From an uncultured Pseudomonadales bacterium (GTDB lineage: Bacteria > Pseudomonadota > Gammaproteobacteria > Pseudomonadales > CANNCY01), in contig CANNCY010000002.1 of NCBI GenBank assembly GCA_947503335.1, positions 310,001-374,000 of the forward strand: a DNA stretch of 64,000 nucleotides, written 5' to 3'. A program made the position numbers and the translations under genes. Numbering within the stretch: position 1 is the first letter of the stretch; every line of letters begins with the position of its first letter. The notes under the pieces are model-generated. The model ran no database searches, was not told the origin of the DNA, and saw nothing but the letters and a program-made list of their open reading frames with translations. Shown one piece after another: positions 55,477 to 64,000 of this stretch.

Positions 55477-56343
55477 ATGCAAATAATTAGCACCCTGATT
55501 ATTCCTATCACCATGTTCGGCGTTATGTTCAGCATGGGCCTGACGCTAGATAAGGGCGATTTTAAGCGCGTAGCGGTGTATCCAAAGGCGTCGGTTATTG
55601 CGCTAGTGATTCAACTTTTGATTATGCCACTTGTGGGTATCGCTTTAGCGCTAGCCTTTGGTCTGAGCCCTATGCTTGCTGCCGGTTTAGTGGCAGTTGC
55701 AGCCTGCCCTGGCGGCACCCTGTCTAATGTAATGGTGCATTTAGCAAAAGCCGATACCGCATTATCGATTACACTTACAGCGGTCGCCTCATTTGTAACC
55801 CTAGTGACGCTACCTCTTTGGATCAACTACAGCTTGTCGTTAACGGGCACTAGTGCCACCAATATCGACATGCCCATACTTAGAACGGCGGCGCAGTTAG
55901 GTGTATTTACCGTGCTGCCTGTTAGCCTAGGCATGATCGCTGTTGCATACAAACCCGTTTTAAGTAAATGGGAACCCAAGATTACGCAGGTTAGTACAGC
56001 GGCAATGTTGATATCATTCGTCGTATTAGTCATGTCTGATGCCGACAAAAATCTTGATGGTGCCGCCTCGGTAGTCGTGCCATCGATACTGCTATTACTG
56101 TCTGCGATTGTTATCGGCTATGGATTACCGCGTGCCTTTGGTGTGGCCAAAGACCGCAGTGCAACCATCTGTATTGAGATAACGCTAAAGAATATCTTGC
56201 TCGCCATCTTTATTGCGACCAATAGCCTTAAGTCGCTAGAGGCTAGCTACACCGCCGTCGCCATGACAGGCCTAATGCTGCCTTGTGCATTCTTAGTGGT
56301 TTTAGCCTACCGCCGCAGTGCACGGCTAGCCGCTAGCATTTAA
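55477..56343 (+). CDS. Bile acid:sodium symporter family carrier
   Basis: 288 residues, about nine membrane segments. BASS/SBF signatures are FGVMFSMGLTLDKGDFKRV, GLVAVAACPGGTLSNVMVHL and AKADTALSITLTAVASFVTL; a late ITLKNILLAIFIATN segment completes the family pattern. Bacterial members move organic anions with Na+, and the substrate here is unknown. It may share a transcript with the preceding amidohydrolase. The stop overlaps the convergent gene by 4 bases. Confidence 0.9.
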   Translation: MQIISTLIIPITMFGVMFSMGLTLDKGDFKRVAVYPKASVIALVIQLLIMPLVGIALALAFGLSPMLAAGLVAVAACPGGTLSNVMVHLAKADTALSITLTAVASFVTLVTLPLWINYSLSLTGTSATNIDMPILRTAAQLGVFTVLPVSLGMIAVAYKPVLSKWEPKITQVSTAAMLISFVVLVMSDADKNLDGAASVVVPSILLLLSAIVIGYGLPRAFGVAKDRSATICIEITLKNILLAIFIATNSLKSLEASYTAVAMTGLMLPCAFLVVLAYRRSARLAASI

Positions 56344-57503
56344 TGACAGTCGTAGTCGTTTACGCCTACGTATTCTAGCGAGTCATTGTCGCCTACTACG
56401 CGATACTCCATTTCTCGGTAACAGCGTCCATAGCCAAAGCGAACCATCGCTGTGTTCTCTGTTACCTCGATATGCTGCACCGCTTTTTTATGATCGTCAT
56501 AGCGGTGCGCGTAGTGATCTTCGGGTAACTTAAAATTATCAAATACCCACTTGGCTTGCTCTATCTGCGTTGTTGCTGCCACTTTAAAATGTTCGTTGGG
56601 CGAGGCTGCATAAAAGGCTTGATTCTCGTGCAAGGTGCAATCGGCTTGCATGCTGTCATAACCTTTGCGCTTACAGTTCAAGCTAAAAAACGTGACAATA
56701 TCTTTCTGAACAATATGAGGTTCAAAATCGTAATGACGCCCGTGATACAACGACCCATAACTTGACTCAACCTTAGCACCTAACAGCTCAGGAAACGTCG
56801 CCTCAAGATACGCCTCGCTAAACCGACTACTGTAGCGACTTTGAAAACTAGCGTCGTCAAAATCAACTGTCTTTGACGCTAACAACACTGGCCCAGTGTC
56901 TAAACTGCTTGCCGTATTACCAGCCCCCTGCTCTATAAATCGCAGGTACGATTTAATGCTTTCAAAACGCTTACACTTGTCATATGCCCAACAATATTCT
57001 GCGGCTTCGTTGTAATTCGCTAACTGTGCCTGAATATTGCTAGCCTCGCACAGATAGCGGTCTTCGTCGCGATCATCGATTAACTGCATATCGATATTGC
57101 AGGTAATCTCAAGTGCACTATCGGGCCCTAGATCAAAACCTCGCCAACCTCGATAAGCTTGACCATCTATCTCGATACAGAGGTGCCATTCAAAAAGCAT
57201 TCGATGATAATCACTATGGCGAACTAAGTTAAAAAACGCCGCTTCAGAATACTCTGGATGAGCCCAGTAATTAATTTGCTCGTGGGGATACCGACAAAAA
57301 GTATCATCGATAGAATGCGACATGACTAGTTTCACGTCGACCCAGCTTTGGGCATTGGTTTTTAAATGAATAGGCACGGCCGATTCGGCTGGCTCGCGAT
57401 GATGGCGCATAACGATGTCAGCAAACACACACTGACCAAACGCCAATAATAGAAACATCAGTACAGCTTGAATTGTAGATACCACAGAGTTTGAGTTACG
57501 CAT
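56340..57503 (-). CDS. Exported Cys-containing protein of unknown function
   Basis: 387 residues. N-terminal hydrophobic segment (about 10-27, ending CVFADI) is a signal peptide. The mature part has about ten cysteines (for example in DDTFCRYPHEQ, EWHLCIEI, EITCNIDM, CWAYDKCKRF, SLNCKRKGYD, ADCTLHE, FGYGRCYRE, VNDYDCH), suggesting several disulfides, and many aromatic residues. No family recognised. A Fur-like site lies 46 bp upstream, which hints at iron-dependent expression. Confidence 0.75.
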   Translation of the reverse strand: MRNSNSVVSTIQAVLMFLLLAFGQCVFADIVMRHHREPAESAVPIHLKTNAQSWVDVKLVMSHSIDDTFCRYPHEQINYWAHPEYSEAAFFNLVRHSDYHRMLFEWHLCIEIDGQAYRGWRGFDLGPDSALEITCNIDMQLIDDRDEDRYLCEASNIQAQLANYNEAAEYCWAYDKCKRFESIKSYLRFIEQGAGNTASSLDTGPVLLASKTVDFDDASFQSRYSSRFSEAYLEATFPELLGAKVESSYGSLYHGRHYDFEPHIVQKDIVTFFSLNCKRKGYDSMQADCTLHENQAFYAASPNEHFKVAATTQIEQAKWVFDNFKLPEDHYAHRYDDHKKAVQHIEVTENTAMVRFGYGRCYREMEYRVVGDNDSLEYVGVNDYDCH

Positions 57504-57548
57504 AACACACCTCCTGATCTTTGAGCCGTACTTCTAATATAGAACAAT

Positions 57549-57567
57549 AAGAATGATTATCAATAGC
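57549..57567. promoter_or_regulatory. Candidate Fur box
   Basis: AAGAATGATTATCAATAGC matches the 19-bp Fur consensus at about 14 positions, including the central ATGAT-ATCA. It lies between the divergent 56340 gene and the PLP enzyme gene and could control either. Confidence 0.6.
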
Positions 57568-57622
57568 ATATCGATTATTTTATCTATATCTCACCCACGC
57601 ATTGCGAGCTATACTCGCCCCC

Positions 57623-58711
57623 ATGAAACCTATTGATCAAAATATTGCATGGCCCTTTACCGATGAAGCTATATGGGTAGAGTCAGCCAACGGGCGAAAC
57701 AGCGAGTTACTGTATTCGCGTAATACACCACAACCAATTGTTCTAGAACTAGAGCAAACCCTTGCTCGACTTGAACATGCAGAGACGGGTGTTTCATTTA
57801 GCTCAGGTATGGGCGCTATCTATGCGTCACTTATCAGCACCACTAAACCGGGTAGTAAGGTGGTTGCCTTTGACACCCTTTATGGCGGCACTTTTAGCCT
57901 GCTAAAACACATGCTGCCCAAATGGGGAGTACAGTGCGAGTTATTTGCCGCTACACAATCTGATGCATTCTTTGACGCGGTGCGCGACGCCGATGTGGTG
58001 TATCTAGAAACACCTTCAAACCCGATGCTACAACAGCTAGATATCGAAGCGATCGTTGAGGCAGCGAAAGCAGCGGGTGCTATTGTCATGTGTGATAACA
58101 CAGTAGCTACGCCCTTTGCTCAAAACCCTATATTACTAGGTGCTGATGTGGTGATACACAGCGCCACTAAGTTTTTAGGCGGCCACGTTGATGCACTAGC
58201 TGGTGTTGTTTGTTGTAGCGAATCAATCGCTCAGCAACTTAGAACACACCGCGAACTGATTGGGTCAGTATTAGCCCCTCAAGCGGCTCATTTAATTATG
58301 CGCGGTTTGCAATCGTTCGAACTGCGTATGCGCCAAGCAACTAGCAACGCCAAAGCATTAGCCACCTTCTTTTCAGAACACCCAACGGTTAACGCGGTGT
58401 TCTATCCGGGTGTAAATGCACCCCGTTGTAAAAGCCTTAAAAACGACGTCGCGTTACTCAGTATTGATTTGGCGAGTGCCGACAAGCGTAGTCAATTACT
58501 CGCAGCAATTTCGCCCATCAAGATGATGAGCACGCTTGGGTCAATTGATACGATCGTAGGTATTCCTGAAACCACCAGTCATGTTGAATGCACTAAAGAA
58601 GAGCGCGAACAACTGGGTATTAGTGAAGGGCTGTTACGTATCTCAATGGGCATCGAGCCCTGCGAAACGTTGTTAGACATCTTTTCACAAGGCTTAGAAG
58701 CAATAGATTAA
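57623..58711 (+). CDS. Cys/Met-metabolism PLP enzyme (transsulfuration family)
   Basis: 362 residues from ATG 57623; an upstream TTG at 57602 is less likely. PLP fold type I of the cystathionine gamma-synthase/methionine gamma-lyase group: RNTPQPIVLELEQTLARLEH, GVSFSSGMGAIYASL, TLYGGTFSLLKHML, VYLETPSNPMLQ, DNTVATPFAQNPILLGADVV and the PLP lysine in SATKFLGGHVDALAGV. The exact reaction cannot be set from motifs. It is convergent with the TonB receptor gene, overlapping by 4 bases, and its upstream region carries a Fur-like site. Confidence 0.9.
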   Translation: MKPIDQNIAWPFTDEAIWVESANGRNSELLYSRNTPQPIVLELEQTLARLEHAETGVSFSSGMGAIYASLISTTKPGSKVVAFDTLYGGTFSLLKHMLPKWGVQCELFAATQSDAFFDAVRDADVVYLETPSNPMLQQLDIEAIVEAAKAAGAIVMCDNTVATPFAQNPILLGADVVIHSATKFLGGHVDALAGVVCCSESIAQQLRTHRELIGSVLAPQAAHLIMRGLQSFELRMRQATSNAKALATFFSEHPTVNAVFYPGVNAPRCKSLKNDVALLSIDLASADKRSQLLAAISPIKMMSTLGSIDTIVGIPETTSHVECTKEEREQLGISEGLLRISMGIEPCETLLDIFSQGLEAID

Positions 58712-60735
58712 TACTGGTATTCAAAACCAAACACAACGCGGCGCTCGCGACCAGGAAAATAGCGATCGCCGCCAAAGGTAGTAAAGTCAGCGCGGTCTGC
58801 ATAGCGCTGATCGGTTAGGTTTAACACCTGAGCACGCAGCAATAACGACTCGCCCGCTTTATAACTAGTAATCAAATCTAGCAAATCGTGCCCTTCGTAG
58901 CGGTGACTGTTAAGCGGGTTGGTAAAGTATGCATCGGTGTGGCTCCAAACTAAGCTAGCAGTCAAACTATTCGCTTGGTAGTTAACCGATGAGTTAGCTA
59001 GCCAACGGGGGGCCGAATCGATATCTAGGCCTTTAAGATCAGCCCCTGTACCACCATCGGCATACTGATGTACGGCATAGCTGCCATTAGAAGACACAGA
59101 CCAATAATCGTTAAACTGATAACTAAGATCAAACTCGACACCGGTATGATCAGTGGCCGCACCGGATTGATTAAAGAATGCTGCATCGCGATAGATCAGC
59201 TCATCGCGTTTCATAACATAGGCTGCTAAATCGTAAGCTAGGTTGCCCGCACCACCCTTAATGCCTAACTCAAACGAATGGGTTTGCTCAGATTCTAAAT
59301 CAGCAGCTGTTTGCGCGCGCTGCAGCCGGTACAGTTCGGTAGCCTGTGGCGCCCTAAAGCCTGTCGCGACATTAGCATATATATTTAACTGAGGGTTTAG
59401 ATCATAACTTGCGCCCAAAAAGGCACTGGCATCGCTAAAGCTATCGGTACGATCGCTGGGGCGACTATAACGACAGCCACCAAAACCGCAGGCATTGCCC
59501 TGATCGTCTGTTCGCCCATCTAACATCTGATTGTCGTAGTCGTACTCGATATAGTCTATGCGCGAGCCGCCTTGAATCAACAGTTGATCACTAAGGCGAT
59601 ATTGCACCTCGATAAACATACCTGCCGACAGTGCATCGACCCGATAGTCGTAGTGTTTACCAACGGGTATCGTTGCCTGTAAAAATGGCGAGCCTTGCGT
59701 GGGTTTATCTTGCCATTGTTTTAGATAGCCGTCGGTCTGTTCAACTTCGCCCCCAATTACCCAAGTAGCGTTAGCGACACTAGCAGTTCGCTGAAGTCGT
59801 GCTGCGATCGATTGATGGCCATTTTGCTCGACGGGTTGGCCTGGCAAAAAGTGCATCAAAAACTGCATGTCGTTGTTGCGCATTAGCACATCTGCACGCC
59901 AGCCGTTGTCTTTATAGGTGGCAACAAAACTAGCCGACTGTGCGTCGCGGTAGGCTTCAGGGTTAGGGTTAGATAAACGAATATCGTCGTCTTTATACGA
60001 CTCAAAACCGGTAATGTAGCCTGCCGTTTGCTGATCTAAATCGGCCCAGTTAGCTGCAAGTAAAAAGCGCCCATCATTGCTTGCTAACGCAACTCGCCCC
60101 TTATGCAGTTTAAAGCCAGAGTCTTCTCGAAAACCACTGTCGTGCTTGTCTACAAACTCGCCACGAATCGCCCAGTCATTAGAGACAGCGGTATCGCCCG
60201 TTAACGTTAACGCCGTTGCACCTAGGCTGTCGATCATTGTGCCTACCGACAATCGGGGCGAACTACTGGGCTTTGCAGAGATCACATTGACCACACCCAA
60301 CTGGGCGTTACTGCCATACTTTACCGAGGCAGGGCCGCGCAATATCACGGCAGCATCGCTAGTTTCGTAGGTAAGATCGAACAGTTCGTTAACGTTACAA
60401 AAACCGGCGGCTCTAACGGGTACACCATCATAGGCTACGCGCACACTGCCACAGCCGCCAGCGCCCGTTAATACTGCTGAACGTATTGCCGGCAATGATT
60501 CTTGCCCGCTGCCTCGATGGTAGTTCACGCCCGCTGTTTGACTTATGAGTTCAGCCAAATGCATCGGGGCGCGTTGAGTTAACTGCGCGGTATCGATCAC
60601 TGTTGCTGCAGACGTAATGGCAGCGTCGCCCGACTCAATATTAGACGCGGTGACTAGTATTTGTTCGATAGTTTGTTCAGACGCAGTGGCAGAGCCTGCC
60701 GCCAGCGCCAATAGAGAAAGAAAACGCATAGTCAT
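58708..60735 (-). CDS. TonB-dependent outer-membrane receptor
   Basis: 675 residues. Signal peptide to about residue 19 (AAGSATAS), TonB box EQILVTASN, plug with LAELISQTAGVNYHRGSGQE, SVRVAYDGVPVRAAGFCNVN and ILRGPASVKYGSNAQLGVVN, and a barrel ending VVFGFEYQY. Two plug cysteines (GGCGS and GFCNV) could form a disulfide. No regulatory site for Fur or B12 was seen upstream, so the ligand is unknown. The start is ATG 60735, with ATG 60729 as alternative. Confidence 0.92.
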   Translation of the reverse strand: MTMRFLSLLALAAGSATASEQTIEQILVTASNIESGDAAITSAATVIDTAQLTQRAPMHLAELISQTAGVNYHRGSGQESLPAIRSAVLTGAGGCGSVRVAYDGVPVRAAGFCNVNELFDLTYETSDAAVILRGPASVKYGSNAQLGVVNVISAKPSSSPRLSVGTMIDSLGATALTLTGDTAVSNDWAIRGEFVDKHDSGFREDSGFKLHKGRVALASNDGRFLLAANWADLDQQTAGYITGFESYKDDDIRLSNPNPEAYRDAQSASFVATYKDNGWRADVLMRNNDMQFLMHFLPGQPVEQNGHQSIAARLQRTASVANATWVIGGEVEQTDGYLKQWQDKPTQGSPFLQATIPVGKHYDYRVDALSAGMFIEVQYRLSDQLLIQGGSRIDYIEYDYDNQMLDGRTDDQGNACGFGGCRYSRPSDRTDSFSDASAFLGASYDLNPQLNIYANVATGFRAPQATELYRLQRAQTAADLESEQTHSFELGIKGGAGNLAYDLAAYVMKRDELIYRDAAFFNQSGAATDHTGVEFDLSYQFNDYWSVSSNGSYAVHQYADGGTGADLKGLDIDSAPRWLANSSVNYQANSLTASLVWSHTDAYFTNPLNSHRYEGHDLLDLITSYKAGESLLLRAQVLNLTDQRYADRADFTTFGGDRYFPGRERRVVFGFEYQY

Positions 60736-60797
60736 TTTTATGTGATATAAACTGGCACTAGTCTATAACGAACCTGTAACAAGGTAACCAGAAAAAT

Positions 60798-61136
60798 ATG
60801 CAGCAGATTAGTTTTGACCAGTTTAATCAAGTTGAACTGCGTGTAGGTACCATCATTAAAGCGTCGATTTTTAAAGAAGCGCGTAACCCGGCGTATGTCT
60901 TACACGTTGATTTTGGCGATGAGATTGGCGTCAAAAAATCGAGTGCTCAAATCACTGACTTGTATCAGCCCGAATCGCTAGTAGGTAAGCAGGTGGTTGC
61001 CGTGGTCAATTTTGCTCCTAAACAAATTGGCCCCATTATGTCGGAGTGTTTGGTAACAGGGTTTCATCGAGAAGATGGCGCTGTGGTACTAGCAGTACCC
61101 GACAGCGCCACACCTAATGGGGCCAAACTCGCTTAA
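60798..61136 (+). CDS. csaA: CsaA-like tRNA-binding-domain protein
   Basis: 112 residues, a single OB-fold of the EMAP II/CsaA type. Diagnostic segments are NQVELRVGTIIKASIFKEAR, NPAYVLHVDFGDEIGVKKSS, LVGKQVVAVVNFAPKQIGPI and SECLVTGFHREDGAVVLAVP, covering the full usual length. CsaA dimers bind tRNA and have chaperone-like effects. Start ATG 60798. It is a single gene, convergent with the M14 gene after a 4-bp gap. Confidence 0.92.
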   Translation: MQQISFDQFNQVELRVGTIIKASIFKEARNPAYVLHVDFGDEIGVKKSSAQITDLYQPESLVGKQVVAVVNFAPKQIGPIMSECLVTGFHREDGAVVLAVPDSATPNGAKLA

Positions 61137-61140
61137 TTAT

Positions 61141-62049
61141 TTAGTCCTGCTGTAGTAGATAATCAAGCGCACCCACAATGGCAGCAACCTGCGCCTGATT
61201 GCATTGTTCTGGCGTTGCATTAGCACTATCAGGATACACCTCTGTGGTAGATCTATACCTAGCATTGGTGACGCCGGCGCATAGACCTAACTGATTTAAC
61301 GGATAGCGTATTACCCCTTCATCTACCACGTCTGAGCCGATGATCTGATTGTTAGCGTCAGGTGGTGCAATATGTGTCACCTTAGCAACCTCGGCATTCA
61401 TCGCACTCTGAAATGCCGGCTGAGGTGCGTCAGTATCATCTACAAGATAAAAACCATCAGGAATCTCGCCCGGTTCATAGGGCTTGCCATCGCGGGCAGC
61501 AAGGGCCGGCCTAAACTCAGACTCGTCAGTATCAGTGGTTTCGTGTAAGTCGATGTGTGCGATCACCTTATCAGCGTAGCGAGCCACCAATGCCTGCACT
61601 GCGTTGGCCTCTTCACTTGGGCCATCAGCATAGAAAGAACGATTGGGGTCTATCGCGTTAGGGTTCCAGCGATTAATAGTTTCGTATCCCCAAGGGCTAA
61701 CGCACGGGCAGATCACAAAGTTAAACTGATCAACGTATTGGGCGAGCTCTGTTCGCACAAACTGTAGCGCACCTTGTACGCCACTGGTTTCGTAGCCGTG
61801 AACACCACCAGTTACCAATACCCAAGGTCGACCAACACCCGCCTGATCAACAATAAAGGCTTTTAACGGATATCGATCAGCATCGATACTAAGGGCGCCA
61901 TACTGCGTGCAGTTGTAGGTAATGGCTAGTTCAGCCACCGCCACTAGCACCTCGTCTTGGTAGCTTCGCTTAATCGATTGCTGATTAAACCATTGGGTCT
62001 TCTCTTTCTCGCCCCACGCCTGCCCAGGGGTACCTATTGGGTAACTCAT
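61141..62049 (-). CDS. M14-family zinc carboxypeptidase
   Basis: 302 residues, no signal peptide. Zinc ligands are in LVTGGVHGYETSGVQGAL (H-x-x-E) and VIAHIDLHETTD (His). Substrate-site residues are likely in CPCVSPWGYETINRWNP and NPNAIDPNRSFYADG. The cytoplasmic M14 form is like short relatives that act on small peptides or amides rather than secreted digestive carboxypeptidases. It is followed (upstream on this strand) 37 bp away by a TlpA-type gene but is probably not functionally linked to it. Confidence 0.85.
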   Translation of the reverse strand: MSYPIGTPGQAWGEKEKTQWFNQQSIKRSYQDEVLVAVAELAITYNCTQYGALSIDADRYPLKAFIVDQAGVGRPWVLVTGGVHGYETSGVQGALQFVRTELAQYVDQFNFVICPCVSPWGYETINRWNPNAIDPNRSFYADGPSEEANAVQALVARYADKVIAHIDLHETTDTDESEFRPALAARDGKPYEPGEIPDGFYLVDDTDAPQPAFQSAMNAEVAKVTHIAPPDANNQIIGSDVVDEGVIRYPLNQLGLCAGVTNARYRSTTEVYPDSANATPEQCNQAQVAAIVGALDYLLQQD

Positions 62050-62086
62050 ACTTAAAACCTATGAAACAAAGTATTCATTATATCTA

Positions 62087-62626
62087 CTATAGCTGTGTCT
62101 CACTTGCGTAAGATTCCACTTCGTCTAATTGCGCATTAACTACATCGATAATCTTATCAAGCGACTCATCGCCATAGCCACGGGCTTGATAAACCACGCG
62201 GCCATCAGGGCCTAGCATAATCATATGCGGAATCGCGCTTACGCCAAATTTACGCCCTAAACTGCCTCTAGAGTCGTTAGTTACAGTCATCTCCACATCA
62301 GCCCAGACTTTCTTAAGCTGTTTAAAGTACTTTCTAGATTCTTGGTTTATCGCGACTACATGCACACGATCTGTACCAACTCTCTTTTGAATGATTTCTA
62401 ATATAGGTAGTTCTTTCATACAGGGCTTACACCAGCTCGCCCAAAAACTAATGATAACTAGCTTACCGCGGTTATCTTCAACGTATATCTTTTCGCCGTC
62501 AAAGTTTCGGCCAAGATAGTTGTATACCTCGTCGCCAATATTGTATTTAAATCGTTCTTCTGCGACGGTGAGTTGACTTAAGGTCAACAGCAATACAACA
62601 ACCATCCAATGTCTTATATGGCGCAC
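62087..62626 (-). CDS. TlpA/ResA-type periplasmic thioredoxin
   Basis: 179 residues. Start GTG 62626 with AAGGAG at ideal spacing. Signal peptide to about residue 22 (LTVAEE), then a thioredoxin fold with the active-site SFWASWCKPCMKELPILEI (CxxC) and cis-Pro in FGVSAIPHMIML. The family supplies reductant for cytochrome c or other periplasmic disulfides. No cytochrome c genes are close by. Confidence 0.9.
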   Translation of the reverse strand: MRHIRHWMVVVLLLTLSQLTVAEERFKYNIGDEVYNYLGRNFDGEKIYVEDNRGKLVIISFWASWCKPCMKELPILEIIQKRVGTDRVHVVAINQESRKYFKQLKKVWADVEMTVTNDSRGSLGRKFGVSAIPHMIMLGPDGRVVYQARGYGDESLDKIIDVVNAQLDEVESYASETQL

Positions 62627-62677
62627 AAGTAAAACTCCTTTTATTTTGTTCCACCTTAAAACTTAGGCACCGCTATT

Positions 62678-64000
62678 TCAATCCTTTGGGCAGGCTGCTT
62701 GAAGCTCTTCGATTTCTACCCATAACTGATTAGCTTGATAGGCGCTAAAACTTTGCTCATACCATGCTTTTTGCTTTGGCTTATAAAGATTGGTTAGCCA
62801 CATGCAACGATCTTCATCGGCACTTCGTTGTCTAGCCTCACTTACTAGCACAGGCCACGCATCTTGCTTTAGATGCTGAAAGTAGCCGTAGTCGAGCTGG
62901 CCCTCGTCATTGGCCACGTTAACGACTGCAACTAACTTAGACGGCGACATAACAACCAATGCAATATTGAAAACCAGCCAAGCAATTGACACATTGGGTA
63001 GCCAATACTTTCTCGATTTTGACAACAGGCTCACCAAGTATAATGCCGTTGCGGTAATCACAAACCCCATAAACCAACTCGCCATGATGCGCTGAATACT
63101 CAACCGATAGGCATCAATGTAAAGCGCCATTCGATAGATTGCCGACGCTTCGATCACCATCAACATAACAACGAGTGAAACGCTTATGGCTACGAGTAAT
63201 GGCTTTTCGTTAGATAATGCGTACTCTGATCGTTTTAGCAGCCAGGCCAGTAAAGGTAAACAAAAAATACTGACCCATACCAAGGCACCGAATCCTTCTC
63301 TAGCATAGGTAGCAAAGGTTAAGTTGTCGGTATCTTGTATAAGTTTTTCGCCACCAAAGAAATAAGTACTCTGAACAAATATATAACTCGCAAAGACTAA
63401 AACGATCGGTAACATACCTGCAATAACGGCAATGCTTGTTTGCGGTGCGGGCATATCAATATGCTTGAACGGGCTCGACTTAAAATGATTGATCGCAATG
63501 GCCAACAATGGCGGCACAGTAAATAGCGCTATGCCATATATATGTGCGAGCAAATCAGTGATTACGTCAAACGATAGATCTGATACAAGCTCATCAAACC
63601 GCTGATCGGCCGCACTAAAGAGCAGGCCAAATATCAATACTGGAATAACCGAAAACACCAACCCAGTAATAACCAGTTTAACTCGCCCATAACTGCTTTG
63701 TGATTTGGGTAGCATCGATCGATACAGACCTACTAAGTCACTAATTAAGCGTCTGAGTAAGCTAAAGGGTGCCAATATAAAACCAAGATAGCTGGCCTGT
63801 GTTGTACTTAAACTTACCGCTAACGCCCACCAGGTGACACCAATTGATAGGTAGCTTATTAGAATAACCCAAGGGTCTTCGCTAATGGCAAACCCTAGTG
63901 ACGTAAGTAGCCCTAGCCCCAATACGACCCACGGGCGCTTTCGGTGCTCGTGCGATCTGTGTAATCGAACACCGATAAAAAGCGCCACAGCCCAGATATA
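62678..64000 (-). CDS. DUF4153/DUF4173-type membrane protein (5' end outside window)
   Basis: At least 440 residues; the frame stays open to the window edge, so the GTG at 63988 is inside the gene. About nine to ten membrane segments are visible, and the segments YAREGFGALVWVSIFCLPLL and IYRMALYIDAYRLSIQRIMA match the DUF4153/DUF4173 family. The C-terminal tail is soluble, with two Cys. Function is unknown. Confidence 0.8.
   Translation of the reverse strand, partial: YIWAVALFIGVRLHRSHEHRKRPWVVLGLGLLTSLGFAISEDPWVILISYLSIGVTWWALAVSLSTTQASYLGFILAPFSLLRRLISDLVGLYRSMLPKSQSSYGRVKLVITGLVFSVIPVLIFGLLFSAADQRFDELVSDLSFDVITDLLAHIYGIALFTVPPLLAIAINHFKSSPFKHIDMPAPQTSIAVIAGMLPIVLVFASYIFVQSTYFFGGEKLIQDTDNLTFATYAREGFGALVWVSIFCLPLLAWLLKRSEYALSNEKPLLVAISVSLVVMLMVIEASAIYRMALYIDAYRLSIQRIMASWFMGFVITATALYLVSLLSKSRKYWLPNVSIAWLVFNIALVVMSPSKLVAVVNVANDEGQLDYGYFQHLKQDAWPVLVSEARQRSADEDRCMWLTNLYKPKQKAWYEQSFSAYQANQLWVEIEELQAACPKD

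Overview
This window reads as chromosome of a heterotrophic, probably marine gammaproteobacterium. The grounds are four TonB-dependent receptors, E. coli-type genes (SoxR, the BtuB/C/D/F set, YbaN, a 1024-residue LacZ), many secreted hydrolases, mid-range GC and very tight gene packing. At least seven convergent gene pairs overlap at their stop codons. The species cannot be named from sequence alone.

Region by region. 1-3400: the end of a small exported protein, a CAU-anticodon tRNA (probably tRNA-Ile2) with its terminator, then a probable integration site: a 15-bp copy of the tRNA anticodon region, a cluster of TGACCA motifs, a tyrosine integrase lacking the usual N-terminal arm domain, and an AT-rich serine hydrolase gene. 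3550-9856: an uptake module made of a TonB receptor plus alpha/beta hydrolase, a membrane-anchored AraC-type regulator and a DUF1214/DUF1254 pair. Two matching 22-bp palindromes, one upstream of each target operon, suggest one regulon. 9845-14803: a DUF2750 protein, an ExeM/NucH-type secreted nuclease, and a YtcJ-like amidohydrolase lipoprotein divergent from a TetR regulator with a perfect palindrome between them. 14793-19846: a four-gene operon of two PYROXD2-like FAD oxidoreductases, a folate-dependent GcvT-fold protein and a glutathione transferase.

20034-27679: a Na/phosphate cotransporter follows a six-gene operon (Yip1, HlyD-type adaptor, ABC ATPase, MacB-type permease, two bacterial-PH proteins). 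This resembles Bacillus subtilis yknWXYZ joined to ydbST, two separately known antimicrobial-peptide resistance modules. 27846-33925: YbaN, then a GPH sugar symporter, LacZ and an M20 amidohydrolase in one operon. 33922-36421: an unknown histidine-patch protein and a methyltransferase. 36418-43597: an Oar-like receptor with S1/P1 nuclease and HAD phosphatase (probable nucleic-acid or phosphate scavenging) and a divergent CehA/McbA-type metallohydrolase.

43584-50398: a cobalamin operon (btuD-btuC-cobQ-cobO-btuF-btuB) behind a cobalamin riboswitch; uptake, adenosylation and cobyric acid amidation are present, and no corrin ring synthesis is seen here. 50431-55415: LysR/pirin, SoxR with a clear sox box facing a VOC-fold gene, and a secreted amidohydrolase. 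55477-64000: a bile acid:sodium symporter-type carrier, a Cys-containing secreted protein next to a likely Fur box, a transsulfuration-type PLP enzyme, a TonB receptor, CsaA-like protein, an M14 carboxypeptidase, a TlpA-type thioredoxin and a truncated DUF4153/DUF4173 membrane protein. No gene-free stretch exceeds 300 bases, and no CRISPR array, rRNA or insertion sequence was seen.
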